Assembly (NCBI GenBank): GCA_016712145.1
Contig: JADJRO010000001.1
Coordinates: forward strand, 1,612,001 to 1,676,000
Length of the DNA stretch: 64,000 nucleotides
Direction: 5' to 3'
DNA from: Saprospiraceae bacterium
Lineage (GTDB): Bacteria; Bacteroidota; Bacteroidia; Chitinophagales; Saprospiraceae
The notes below the pieces were generated by a model. That model saw only the letters and a program-made list of their open reading frames with translations. It searched no databases and had not been told where the DNA came from. Below are positions 18,962 through 29,533 of this stretch, piece by piece; position 1 is the stretch's first letter; every line of letters begins with the position of its first letter. The position numbers and the translations under genes were made by a program.

Positions 18962-21900
18962 ATGATGAATATTCAGCAAATTCGAATGGATTTAAGAAGA
19001 AATTGCAGCTTTAACATCCTGCTATTAGTGCTTTATAGCCATTTCTTAGGCTTTGGCCAACAGGTCAAGTTGTTTGTATCAGACCCCGTAAATGCCCAAC
19101 TCTGTCAAACCGCAGAAGCTGGTAGCACATTGATAAATACAGGTACCATTGATATTACCAATGCGACATTGTGGCTTGAATTGCCCATTGGGATTGAATA
19201 TGTTCCCGGAAGTGTACAAGGTGCCAGCGAACTCAATATTTCCCAACTAAATCGCGTCCAATTTCAAGTTGACTTATTGAAAGCTTTGGATAGCCTAAAA
19301 ATTCAATTGAGTCTTAGCTTTAAATGCAGCCTTTTAGATCAAATCAATCAATCCATAAGCTTTAGCAATAAATGGGCTTTTTACAGTATGATTAGCGCAG
19401 ATTCTGCGAGTTCATTACAACCTTATAAAATAGCAACTCCATTTTTGGTAATTCAAGACGTTTCTCCCATTAGCACTCCCACAGGATCGAAACTGCAACG
19501 GAGCATTCAAATCACAAACAGTCGATTAGGTTCATTGGAATCATTTTTCTTTGAAGACCACCACGATCCAATTCGTATTCAGTCCACTAACGGCAATACG
19601 ATTATTGAAACAGATCAGCTATTAAACTTAGAATTAACAAAAACAGATTTTACAAAAATTGGAGATCGGGATAGTTTATTTGAACGTGATGAAACCATTA
19701 TAATAACAGAACAAATAGAACAAACATCCTGCGTGGTAGAAAAAATCCAATCAAAATTTAATGCATACTGGAGCTGTTTTCAAGACAGTTGCCAGAAATA
19801 TGAAGAGTACAGTTTTATCGATTTTTTTTAAACCTGCCCAGCTAGCTAAATTGGAATTTTCAAGCAATACAAATTATCCGAACTGTATTTGCTCTGATAA
19901 AGGTGCCATTCAAGAATTAACGATTCGAAATACTGGAATGCAAGTTGCTGATAGCATTCACATTATTCTAAGAACTACTTTAAATCCAAGTTCTCAAAAT
20001 CCATTTGGGATATTAAGAAACAGTCTAAAAATGAGCGGTGCATCAACAATTCTTGATACACAATTTATGGAACAAGTTACTTTATCCACTTGCCAAACTT
20101 CAGATGGCTATGCCTATGTTCATTTAAGAATGGCTTCGCTTTTACCAGGTCAGGAAGCTAAAATTGAATTTAATTACATTACCTGCCTTGCTTGTCAGAT
20201 TGAATCCAATATGTTTTGGTATTTTTCATATGAATATGAATCCCGTTGTGTACAAAATAGCAAACAAATTAGTGTTAACAATACACGAGAAATTATAAAC
20301 CCTTCAAAAAATTTCACTATAGACTATACCATCAAAGATGCATTTGGAGAATTATCTGAGAACAAGAATTATTTAATTCAAAGCAAATTCAAATTTTCTA
20401 AAAATATAAGCAATCAATATCTGATCCTCAATTTTGCATTACCCTGTCCAATCCGGCTTGCTGACACAAGTTTTCTTCTAAATGGAAAATCACCTGTAAG
20501 TAAACAAATACTGGATGATTCCAGTCTGATCATCCAATTGACCTATGCGCCACCATTTAATTTGGATCTCCTTCATGAATTTCCTATCTATTTAGATTGC
20601 GACTTTTTGTGTAAAACTAAAAATCAAAATTTCTTCAATACGCTCTTTCTTTCTTCTTGTCCCAATCAACAACAGCTAATTACAAGTCTTGCTGCAAAAA
20701 TTTGCATATTTGCCCAATTAAGTTGTCCGGATCGAGAATTCGATTGCGGTCCATGCAACACTGCAGTTTATAATTTTGATGTCGAATGTAAAAAATTCCG
20801 GCACACAAAGACAGTATTTTCGCTTATTTAGATGGAACCATTAAAACATTTCGGAAAAATTATGGCTATGCAGATTCTGATAATGATCGCATTTTTGAAT
20901 CTGCTCCATTGGATCTAAGCAAGGTTGCAACCAAACGATTTATAACCGGAGATACCATTGTGCATGAATATTTTACCAGGGTAGTTAAAGATCAATCAAA
21001 ATATAATTACGATTCAATTGTATTCCTTGTAAGTTCGAATTTAAGCTATGATACGGTGTTTACTGAATTGGAAATAATAGACAGTTCGACACAGATTAAT
21101 TACAAATGTTCTTACCCACTCTTTACAAATTATCAACAACCTGGAGGAATCCCAAACTGCGAATATACGATTGCTGCCCGCACGGGCTATGGACGTGGCA
21201 TAATGATTCCAATTACCCCTGAACTTCTTAATACATATGGAGCTAATTTGCCTAATGGGTTTAGATTCGAGCAAGGCGACCAAATCCATGCCGTAATCGT
21301 TGGACGAATTGCAAATTATGTTGGTGAACGTATTTTAAGTATACCAATCAATTACCGGGCTTTTTTTATTGACAGATCGCATTTAACAGTGGATCCTTTT
21401 TCCTGCATGCATGAAATTGATACCATTATTCAAGCAAGCCTTGGGATATCTTTTGATCAAAGCTCTACGAATTTATTGATATGTAATAATTACATAGAAT
21501 TATCCAGGGCAACCATTAAAGGAACCAAAGAGCTCAATAACTTTTTTCCTTATGAATTCAGACCTTTTTATGGCTTAGATTCATTCCGCATTCAAATAAA
21601 CAATAACAATATTTTAGTTGATAGCATTCGACTGGAATTCTTTTATTCAGACTCAAGTGGCAATCAACTTCTTTTTGATAAACATTTTTTAGCCAGAAAA
21701 CGCGGTGCTTTTTGGGAAATTCCGCCCGATACTTTAGCGAATTACCAATTTGATGAAGCATATACCATAAGAATCACTCCTTATGCCCATGTTACGGATT
21801 GTAAAACATTTCGGGATGGATCCAATACGCTGATTTCAAGTTATTATATCAATGGAATTCAACAAACTAAATTTTACGATATAAATAGCATCTCAAGATT

Positions 21901-24532
21901 TTATGAAAAAATACTATACTCCAGAGCCAATACTTTAGAAATATATAATGGCAATGAGCAATTCAGCTTTTCATCAAAAATTCTATTTGGGTCTTCAGGT
22001 AAAATTTCAGCAAGCGCTCTTATAAATAATTTAAAACTTCCTGGCGGATTTGAATTTAAAATTATTTCAAACAACAATTCAATAAAAAATATTCGTTTGC
22101 AAATTAATCCGGGAGGTCAAATTGACATAATTGATAGCATGCACTTCAGATTGATCGATTTGAAACCATTGCAAAATTACCAATTGAATATTCTGGCGGA
22201 TTTCCAGGCATGCGAAACAGACAGCTTAATCCTCTTGAGTCGTTGGTTTTGTGAAGGTCAAGATATCCAATTACAAGATACCTGTAATTTGGATACCTTT
22301 ATTTTTATACTGCTTCCAGATCTACCAGAGCTCGAACTCGATCTGAATCAATTGCAAAAAGAAGTGATGCTATGTGACACACTGCCTGAAATTGAATTGG
22401 AACTTTATAATGCTGATAAAGGTGCAGCTTATGATATTTTATTGAATTATACCCTTCCTCCTGGAATTGAGCTTGCAGAGGCTTTATACAGTTATCCAAA
22501 AGGAAGTCCATTTAAACCATTACCTACAGCGATTCTGATTTCTCCGGGTCTGTTCCGATGGACTTTCGCAAATTTCATCCCTCAAATCCAGTCCAATGGT
22601 TTGGCAGGAATTACTGAAATTCCCAACAACAGTATTTTAGTGAAATTAAAATTATTGACAAGTTGTCAATCCGTAGTAAATGGATTTCCTGAATTCGAGT
22701 TTAAGGGATTTGATGCCTGTAAAAGACCCACAAACTCCATTTTAAAAACGGGTCAACTGATTAAAATCAGCGGACTTGAAATTCCCCTTAAATATTCTGT
22801 AAATTTCAAAGCAGATTCTATAGTGAATTGTGTGGACGAATTTCCGGTATACGTGAATCTTTTCCGAAATGGCATAACGAATCCAGGCGACAGCATTATG
22901 ATTGTAATTCCAGAGGCCCTGGAATATGTAACAAATTCTTTGATTCCCATTAAAAATTTCATCCAACAAAATCCAATAATTATTCAAGAAAATGGATACA
23001 CTGTATTGCATTTAAAAATTCCAGAAAACATTGCTGCGCGAGATAGCATTCAGTTCGTATTCAAATTGAAAGGATTGTCAAAATTGCAATGTCAGGAATT
23101 TCAGATTCAATTAATTTGCTTTCGGAATGTAGAAACAAAGTGTAAATCCAATCAGGAACTTTGTCCGGTTTTCATTGAGTCAGGCATGAATAAACAGAGC
23201 TTTAAACTGGAAGCCCCTTCCATTGAGTTGGATCGTTTGCATATATACAATTCAACAGATAGCCTAATCCAATTGCTCAGACTTTCCTTTACTTTAAAAA
23301 ATGCCCTTTTGATACACGAAGACAAGCTATGTTTTGAATTGTATGCAGATTTTAATTCAAATCAAATAATTGATTCTACGGATAAAGGCTTCTTCACGGT
23401 TTGCATTAATAGAGACTATTTTGACCGTGATTCAAGCTATTTATTTGATAGCATCCCTTTTGAATCTGGCCTTCGCAGTTGCAACTTTATATTAGTGACT
23501 ACGAATTGCCTGTGCCGTTCGGATACCATTAGCCTTCATATCAACCAAACAATTGAACAAGTTTATTCATTTACCATTTGTGCTGGAGATAGCATCTTCC
23601 TTGGGATATCGCCTGATCCAAATGCTCAGTATGTATGGACACAAGGAACCACTGATTGCGACACTTGCAGTCAATTTGTATACCATTCAAATATTAATTT
23701 AAGTCAAGATACTACTTTAGAATGGAGCTTGTTAGAGTCCTTCCCTGATCAATGCAACCGAATCATTCATTATAAACTCAACTTAAGAAAACTTCCAGAA
23801 AATAAAGTCTATTACTATGAGGCATGCCCAGGAGAATTTATTGCTCTGGATGCGGGCAACCGCAAAAATTATAAATGGGAAGGTGCATCCATTTCTGATG
23901 AGCGAGCCTTTCAGCAGCTACTACCTATTTGGAAGGATGAGCGAATTTTACTTCATTTTAAAGATGAATTTTTTTGCCCAGGAACAGACAGTTTTTATTT
24001 AAAAGTATTGGAAGATACCAATACGATCCGATTTATAGGTGATAGCATTTTGTTTTCGGGCAAGGCTGCAACATATTGTGTTGAAGGAGGTATTCGATAT
24101 CAATGGGAATCCAATGAATTTATTGATTGCCCCAGTTGTCCTTGTATCACGATTATCCCAAAAAATGATTTTAGTTTAAAAGTCACTGTATTCGATCGAT
24201 TCAATTGTCCTCATGTTTTTCAAATTACTATTAAAGTTGTATTTCCTGATTGTGATTCGAGCACTGTGTTCATTCCAAATGCATTTTCACCCAATGAAGA
24301 TGGACACAATGATGTACTTTATGTCAGAGGTAACAATATCAATCACATACATTTAATTATTTACAATCGTTGGGGAGAAAAAGTTTTTGAATCCAACCAA
24401 TTGAATGTAGGTTGGGATGGAACTTACAAAAACAAGAAATTAAGTCCGGATGTCTTTGCTTATTATCTTGAAGTCCTTTGCATAGGAGGTAGAAACTATT
24501 CAAAAAAAGGAAATATCAGTTTATTAAAATAA
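18962..24532 (+). pseudogene. Giant T9SS type B (gliding-motility C-terminal domain) surface protein, two frameshifts
   Basis: Three consecutive reading frames (18962-19831, through about 20790 in the next frame, then to 24532) encode one protein of about 1,856 residues. It has an N-terminal signal (ending near FGFGQQ), many beta-sandwich-like repeats with paired cysteines, a DSDNDRIFE acidic motif like that of SdrD/SD-repeat proteins, and a CHU_C domain at the end (FIPNAFSPNEDGHNDVLYV, IYNRWGEKVFES, GWDGTYKNKKLS). The first break is in the T8 run at 19822-19829, where removing one T restores the frame. The second is in the A6 run at 20790-20795, where adding one A restores it. The two breaks compensate. 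Either both are read errors or the gene is decaying. Its function would be adhesion or a surface structure. Confidence 0.85.
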
Positions 24533-24538
24533 ATTTAC

Positions 24539-25558
24539 TTAAATTCCATTTGTTTTTAACCAGGAAATCAAGCCGGTAAAATAGATCGTTTGATCATCCC
24601 ACATAGACATATGACTGCCATTGGGACATAATAAAAACTGACCCTTTTCAAATTGACTTGCAACCCATTTCATATGTTCCGGATCCATGGTGTCGTGGTT
24701 TGCACCAATCACCAGGGTTGGAACTTTTATTGTGTTTAATTCTTTAGTAACATCCCAGGTTTCCAAATTTCCGGAAAGTCCAAATTCACTTGGACCTTGC
24801 ATCATCGTATAAATTGTATTGTTTAATTTAGCAAAAGCTCTATTCACTGCATCTGGCCATTCTTCTATAGGCAATCTTAAAATATGCTTGATATAAAAAT
24901 TGGGCATTAACAATTCCATATATCGTGGATTGCTGAAATCCTTTTTAGCTTCTATTTCACGAATTTCCTTGAGCACCAGGGGATCCATTTGTTTTGCTAA
25001 AACGTCTTCTGCATATTTTCCATACAAAGGTGCACTCATCATCATATTTGAAATGATCAAGCCCTTTAAATGCTGTTGATATTTAAGAGCATACTGGGCT
25101 GCAAGAATACCACCCCAGGAATGACCCAGTAGAAAAAAATTGTCTTTATCAAGATTCAAGGCTTTACGAACTGTTTCAACTTCTTCTACAAAACGATCTA
25201 ACACCCAGAGACTGCTGTCTTTTGGCTGATCAGAATATGCCGAACCCAATTGGTCGTAATAATAAAATTCAATGCCTTCTTTTGGTAAAAAACTCTCAAA
25301 AGATTCAAAATATTCATGCGTTGCACCCGGTCCACCATGAAGTAGCAATACTTTTATCTTGGGATTATTTCCGATACGCTTGGTCCAAACCTTATATTTT
25401 CTGTTTTCAACAGAAATCAGGCGTACCCCTCCCGATTTGATTCCAGGTTCAGCCAAATCACAATAATCAGAAACGGATCCATCCATTGATTTTTTTTGAT
25501 CAATTGGCTGGCAGGATGCAGCTAAAATTAAAAGGAACACCCAAATAACTTGTTTCAT
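24539..25558 (-). CDS. Alpha/beta-hydrolase lipoprotein, prolyl-iminopeptidase-like (S33)
   Basis: A 339-residue lipoprotein (lipobox LAASC, Cys16). The S33-type oxyanion motif LLLHGGPG is at about 72-79, the nucleophile Ser147 is in GHSWGG, the acid is probably Asp289 or Asp292 in GANHDTMDPEH, and the catalytic His316 is in NGSHMSMW. Members cleave N-terminal proline from peptides, but the family also contains other hydrolases. The lipid anchor places it in the periplasm or outer membrane, suggesting peptide scavenging. Its stop codon is only 6 bp from the stop of the convergent adhesin-like gene, leaving no room for a separate terminator. Confidence 0.85.
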   Translation of the reverse strand: MKQVIWVFLLILAASCQPIDQKKSMDGSVSDYCDLAEPGIKSGGVRLISVENRKYKVWTKRIGNNPKIKVLLLHGGPGATHEYFESFESFLPKEGIEFYYYDQLGSAYSDQPKDSSLWVLDRFVEEVETVRKALNLDKDNFFLLGHSWGGILAAQYALKYQQHLKGLIISNMMMSAPLYGKYAEDVLAKQMDPLVLKEIREIEAKKDFSNPRYMELLMPNFYIKHILRLPIEEWPDAVNRAFAKLNNTIYTMMQGPSEFGLSGNLETWDVTKELNTIKVPTLVIGANHDTMDPEHMKWVASQFEKGQFLLCPNGSHMSMWDDQTIYFTGLISWLKTNGI

Positions 25559-25837
25559 AATAAAGATTTTAAAAAAAAATACAGTTTATACAAGATGAAA
25601 ACCAATTTTATCTCAGTAGGAGCTAATTAAAATTGTCCCGATTTACACCAATCAAAATTAATCAAATTTACCGCTTAAACAAGATACCTATAGATACGAT
25701 TTCAAGATGAATCTGGATTTCAGTTAAAACATACAAGGTTTTTTTTATCTTTGGTTTAAATTCATTCGCCAGTGCGCGCATTTTATATAAAATTCTGATT
25801 TTCAATTTAAAAATACAGCCAACTGGATACCCAGACA

Positions 25838-26365
25838 TTGATCGATCGACTGCAACAAGGGGACAATGCTGCATTTGAATATTTATACGATCATTATGCC
25901 GCCACCCTGTTTGGGATCATCAAACGAATTGTGACAAAAGAGGAAGATGCAGAAAACTTGTTGCAAGATTGCTTTGTGAAAATATGGCGTTATATAGGAA
26001 CTTACGAAGTGGAAAAAGGGAGTCTGGCAACCTGGTTAATTAATATTGCCCGAAATACAGCGATTGATCATACAAGATCCAAACATTTTATAAGGGAAAC
26101 CAAAAACCAAAATCTGGATTCTCTCGTATCTATAGAAAGCCGTGTTCTATCCGTTTCTCAACAAGAAGATACCCTTGATTTACGTCAATTGGTATTAAAA
26201 ATCGATCCTTCCTGCCGAAAGGTTTTGGAGTGGATGTATTTTGATGGCCTTACTCAACAGGAAATTTCTGAAGAGTACGGCTTACCGCTTGGGACTGTAA
26301 AAACGCGTGCTCGGAATGGTCTGAGGGAGCTAAGAGAATTATTTGAACAACCAAAACCCGTTTAA
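25838..26365 (+). CDS. ECF-family RNA polymerase sigma factor
   Basis: A protein of about 175 residues with the two ECF domains: sigma-2 (FEYLYDHYAATLFGII, EEDAENLLQDCFVKIWRYI, the conserved region 2.2-2.4) and sigma-4 (CRKVLEWMYFDGLTQQEIS, LPLGTVKTRARNGLRELR). No ATG precedes the conserved part; I chose the TTG at 25838. A CTG at 25823 would give a more family-like LDTQTLIDRL start. The next gene, 24 bp on, encodes a cupin protein that is probably its regulator. The targets are unknown; arsR and arsM follow but have their own operator-like sites. Confidence 0.88.
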   Translation: MIDRLQQGDNAAFEYLYDHYAATLFGIIKRIVTKEEDAENLLQDCFVKIWRYIGTYEVEKGSLATWLINIARNTAIDHTRSKHFIRETKNQNLDSLVSIESRVLSVSQQEDTLDLRQLVLKIDPSCRKVLEWMYFDGLTQQEISEEYGLPLGTVKTRARNGLRELRELFEQPKPV

Positions 26366-26389
26366 TTCCGTTAAATTAAAAAAGCGAGC

Positions 26390-26959
26390 TTGAGAAAAGA
26401 TCTAACAATTAACAAAACTCAAATTTCAGATTGGATTGAAAACCAGAATTCTGAAATAATTCAGCAAACTGAACATGCTTTGGAGCAATATGCACGTTGT
26501 TTTCAAGAGACCCCATCCTTTGACCTTAAGAATCGAATATTAGAACAGATTTCCGTGTTAAATGCCGGACGGCAAATTATAGACTTAAAAAACCCGCCAC
26601 TTTTGACAGAAAAATCCAATCTTCTTGATTGGACACTTGCATTAAAAGGAATTGAGCCCCCTAAGGATTTTGAGGATATTCATTTAGAGCCTATCCATCA
26701 AGATGATAAAGTCCAATTATTTGTAGCTTGGGTTCGAAACAAGGTACCTGAAGAAATTCATCATGATATGCTAGAGAGTTTTATGATTTTAGAAGGTAGT
26801 TGCATCTGCCACATCAAAGATCAAAACGGCAATTGCAGGGAGGTTTCTATGATAGCAGGAGATTATATTACCATGCAAATTGGGGAAGAACACGATATCG
26901 AAGTTACTTCTGAAAAACCAACTAAAGCCATTCTTCAGTGGCTTAAAATTGCAGCCTGA
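26390..26959 (+). CDS. Soluble cupin-domain protein, probable anti-sigma factor
   Basis: A 189-residue protein that starts with TTG. Residues about 1-80 are helical and weakly like the sigma-binding part of ChrR/RskA-type anti-sigma factors. Residues about 90-187 form a cupin barrel: EEIHHDMLESFMILEGSC and GDYITMQIGEEHDIEV hold histidine and glutamate residues that could bind a metal. No membrane helix is present. Its place directly after an ECF sigma gene, plus this domain order, suggests a cytoplasmic sensor that releases the sigma factor when its cupin binds a metal or an oxidised ligand. The regulatory role is inference from context. Confidence 0.7.
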   Translation: MRKDLTINKTQISDWIENQNSEIIQQTEHALEQYARCFQETPSFDLKNRILEQISVLNAGRQIIDLKNPPLLTEKSNLLDWTLALKGIEPPKDFEDIHLEPIHQDDKVQLFVAWVRNKVPEEIHHDMLESFMILEGSCICHIKDQNGNCREVSMIAGDYITMQIGEEHDIEVTSEKPTKAILQWLKIAA

Positions 26960-26981
26960 TAGGCTGGTAGGTTTCATTGAT

Positions 26982-27001
26982 TTATCGTATTTTTGCGATA
27001 A
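26982..27001 (+). promoter_or_regulatory. Candidate ArsR operator overlapping the arsR promoter
   Basis: TTATCG and CGATAA form a perfect 6-bp inverted repeat with an 8-base spacer. The spacer is itself TATTTTTG (26988-26995), a match to the -7 promoter element. A repressor bound here would block its own promoter. A related half-site stands before arsM. Confidence 0.55.
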
Positions 27002-27007
27002 AAAGAG

Positions 27008-27340
27008 ATGGGAGCCAGTAAAACAGAATTATTTTCAAAGAACGAAATAAAATTAGCAGCATTTGCAAAGGCCTTGGCTCATCCTGCACGAATAGCAATT
27101 ATCAAACTATTACTAAAGAAACAACGCTGTATTTGCGGTGACATCGTGGATGAAATCCAACTTGCACAAAGTACTATTAGCCAACATTTAAAAGAATTAA
27201 AAGATGCCGGAATCATTCAGGGTACTATCGAAGGTCCTGCTGTATGTTACTGCATTGATCCTAAAACCTGGTCCGCTATGAGTGAAAGCATCGGGAAGTT
27301 TTTTGATGTCGGACAAAAATCTATAAATAATTGTTGTTAA
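27008..27340 (+). CDS. ArsR-family metal(loid)-responsive repressor
   Basis: A 110-residue winged-helix repressor of the ArsR/SmtB family. The recognition region is AQSTISQHLKELKDAGII. The arsenite-binding pair Cys41/Cys43 in CICGD corresponds to the CVC motif of classical ArsR, and extra cysteines occur at 80, 82 and the C-terminal pair 109-110. Arsenite binding would release DNA and derepress arsM, which starts 45 bp downstream. An inverted repeat overlapping its own -7 element is a plausible operator. No arsenate reductase or arsenite pump is in the window, so this would be a methylation-only arsenic unit locally. Confidence 0.85.
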   Translation: MGASKTELFSKNEIKLAAFAKALAHPARIAIIKLLLKKQRCICGDIVDEIQLAQSTISQHLKELKDAGIIQGTIEGPAVCYCIDPKTWSAMSESIGKFFDVGQKSINNCC

Positions 27341-27350
27341 CCAAAACCTT

Positions 27351-27370
27351 TTATCGTAATATTACGTTTT
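27351..27370 (+). promoter_or_regulatory. Second ArsR-like site upstream of arsM
   Basis: TTATCGTAATATTACG shares its left half TTATCGTA with the site in front of arsR and contains the perfect palindrome CGTAATATTACG. It lies between the arsR stop and the arsM start (27386), suggesting that arsM has its own repressed promoter. Confidence 0.5.
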
Positions 27371-27385
27371 AATAAAAAATAATTT

Positions 27386-28231
27386 ATGAAAACAGATTTG
27401 GAAATTAAAGAAATGGTTCGCCAGAAATATTCGGAAATCGCCTTACAGGATAAGGATGTAAATCAAGCGTCTTGTTGCGGTGCATCTGGTTGCAGTACAG
27501 AGGTTTACAACATAATGACCGATGACTACTCAAACTTAAGTGGGTATGAAAAAGACGCCGATCTCGGATTGGGATGCGGTCTTCCAACTGCATTCGCCCA
27601 AATTAAAGAAGGCGATGTAGTTCTGGATTTAGGTTCTGGAGCGGGGAATGATTGTTTTGTAGCGCGTGCTGAAACCGGAGTAAATGGTAAAGTGATTGGT
27701 ATCGATTTTACAGAAGCTATGATTCAACGCGCACGACAAAATGCAGAAAAACTTGGCTTCCACAATGTTGAATTCAGACAAGGTGACATTGAACACATGC
27801 CAGTAGCTGATAACACGGTCGATGTCATTGTGAGTAATTGTGTTTTAAATTTAGTGCCCAATAAAAAACAGGTATTTTCTGAAATATATCGGGTGCTTAA
27901 ACCTGGTGGACATTTTAGTATTTCTGATATCGTGTTATTTGGTCAACTGCCAGAAAAAGTTTTAGCCAGTGCCGAAATGTATGCTGGATGTGTTTCCGGT
28001 GCAATTCAAAAACAAAGCTATATCGACCACATTCAGGAACTTCAATTTGAAAACATCCAAATTCAAAAACAAAAACCCATAAGGATACCAGATGATATTT
28101 TAAATCAGTATCTGGATGCGAATCAATTAGCTCAGTATCATGCAGGGGAATACGGTATCGAAAGCATCACTGTCTTTGCAAGTAAACCAAAAAATAAATC
28201 GGCTTGTTGTGCCCCAGGTTGTTGTAGTTAA
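27386..28231 (+). CDS. arsM: Arsenite S-adenosylmethionine methyltransferase
   Basis: ArsM methylates As(III) with S-adenosylmethionine to methylated, partly volatile species. The 281-residue protein has the SAM site DLGSGAGND (81-89), and the three conserved arsenite-binding cysteines are present at 64 (GLGCG), 152 (SNCVLNL) and 202 (YAGCVSG). An N-terminal CCGASGC (30-36) and a C-terminal tail CCAPGCC provide further thiols, as often seen in ArsM. It follows arsR in the same direction and has an operator-like site of its own. There are no signs of recent transfer such as a composition change. Confidence 0.93.
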   Translation: MKTDLEIKEMVRQKYSEIALQDKDVNQASCCGASGCSTEVYNIMTDDYSNLSGYEKDADLGLGCGLPTAFAQIKEGDVVLDLGSGAGNDCFVARAETGVNGKVIGIDFTEAMIQRARQNAEKLGFHNVEFRQGDIEHMPVADNTVDVIVSNCVLNLVPNKKQVFSEIYRVLKPGGHFSISDIVLFGQLPEKVLASAEMYAGCVSGAIQKQSYIDHIQELQFENIQIQKQKPIRIPDDILNQYLDANQLAQYHAGEYGIESITVFASKPKNKSACCAPGCCS

Positions 28232-28571
28232 TTGAAGATGTGAATAAGTCTGAGATAGACAGCTCAAAATTGAAAGGAATTAGCTGATTGGATTTTTGGG
28301 GTTAGAACGACTCATTTCTTAAGCCGTCCACGGCGATGATTCGTTGCGAAATATGTTGAAAAAAGATTAAATCCTGCTCTTTCTTTAAGAGGTACCTCGT
28401 TGCGAAATACTTCACTCTACCCTCCGCGGGGATAACTTCAGGAACTGATCTTTTTGATTAAATTATATTGAGTTTTATTTCCGCAAATCCTATCGAAGAA
28501 TCAATCTGAGCTTCTGATAGTCAAACATCCGCTATTAAAATTTCAATTTCTTGAGCTTAATTCTACTAAAC
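28232..28571. other. Intergenic region after arsM
   Basis: About 340 bases without a gene, between convergent units. The 13-base word TCGTTGCGAAATA occurs twice (28341-28353 and 28397-28409). I see no strong terminator for either flanking gene. Confidence 0.4.
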
Positions 28572-29519
28572 TTATTGCATTATACTAACTATTTCATAAT
28601 CCATTATTACAGAAAAAACATTTAAAGAATTGTTTTCATACTCTCCGATGATAACATTTTGAATATTCGCTGTATAGGTGAGCAGCTGTTGAATTTCAGC
28701 GATACTATTTGTCAATCGAATCAATTGTCCGGATTCACTTTTTAGATACCAGGATTCCTGGTGTGAAGTAAATTTTACAGAATTGAGAATAAAACAATAT
28801 TGCTTTAATAGTGGATTTATAGAAATCCGTTCGCAGTAAAGATCCAAGGCGGATTCTATTGTATGTGATTTAATAAAATACTCTGAAGCGAGGTAACTGG
28901 ACTCGGATTGCATTTCTTTAATTCGTTGTGGTGAAGCAGATGGATAAAACTGTACCGAGCTCTTGTAAATACTGCCATTTTTAAATTGCTTGATTGGAAC
29001 AAACCGATTGAATTGAAATTCTAAAAACAATACACAAGACTTGCAATTCAAACCATAAAACCAGTTTCGATTTACAATTAATTTATCCTCCTTTTCAGAA
29101 ACAGTTCCGAGATAAAGCCAATCGTCTGTATAAAAAGAACTTTCAGAAAAACTGGTTTTTGTAAATGGAATTCCACAATAGTTTAACAAGTCCTCCTTTT
29201 CAAATTCATTCAACGCAACTATGTTTTTAAAGGACCTTACTACTAAATAAAATTCACCCAATTGTTGGAAGGTAAATTCCATCCAATTGGATCCTTTAGC
29301 AATTCGCTCTGGAATCATGCGCAATTTCCTAGCAATCCCTGGAGCACCGTAATCAACCATACGGCTTGCAATTTCGTTTAGTTTATCAGGATCATGTTGC
29401 AGTTGTGAAATGCCTGCAATCAATAATTCATCCAACCAACTATTAAATAGTGAAACGGCTTCCAGAAGTTTTTGCTCTTTTTGAAAATTGAGCCTTTTAA
29501 AATATTGGGCTTCCGCCAT
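28572..29519 (-). CDS. SWIM-operon-like protein lacking a zinc finger
   Basis: A 315-residue cytoplasmic protein that I cannot name. The segment LNEIASRMVDYGAPGIARKLRMI near residues 47-70 resembles the part that follows the zinc finger in SWIM-domain proteins (where the pattern is AARMVDAQAPGLAR...L). The CxCx(n)CxH finger itself is absent, and the remainder has beta-rich sequence with a lone CKSC. SWIM proteins of this type usually stand beside MoxR ATPase and VWA genes; none is here. Instead it follows rnc by 14 bp, at the end of the acpP-fabF-rnc operon. The resemblance is from memory and moderate. Confidence 0.6.
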   Translation of the reverse strand: MAEAQYFKRLNFQKEQKLLEAVSLFNSWLDELLIAGISQLQHDPDKLNEIASRMVDYGAPGIARKLRMIPERIAKGSNWMEFTFQQLGEFYLVVRSFKNIVALNEFEKEDLLNYCGIPFTKTSFSESSFYTDDWLYLGTVSEKEDKLIVNRNWFYGLNCKSCVLFLEFQFNRFVPIKQFKNGSIYKSSVQFYPSASPQRIKEMQSESSYLASEYFIKSHTIESALDLYCERISINPLLKQYCFILNSVKFTSHQESWYLKSESGQLIRLTNSIAEIQQLLTYTANIQNVIIGEYENNSLNVFSVIMDYEIVSIMQ

Positions 29520-29533
29520 AATTAATAAGCGCT

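Noticed and set aside
18611..18979. Small frames in the long gap before the adhesin-like gene
   Set aside because: AT-driven composition, no family pattern; one overlaps the promoter and start of the next gene.
19820..20796. Programmed frameshifting in the adhesin-like gene
   Set aside because: Two compensating shifts at plain homopolymers without a slippery heptamer-pseudoknot arrangement; error or decay is simpler.
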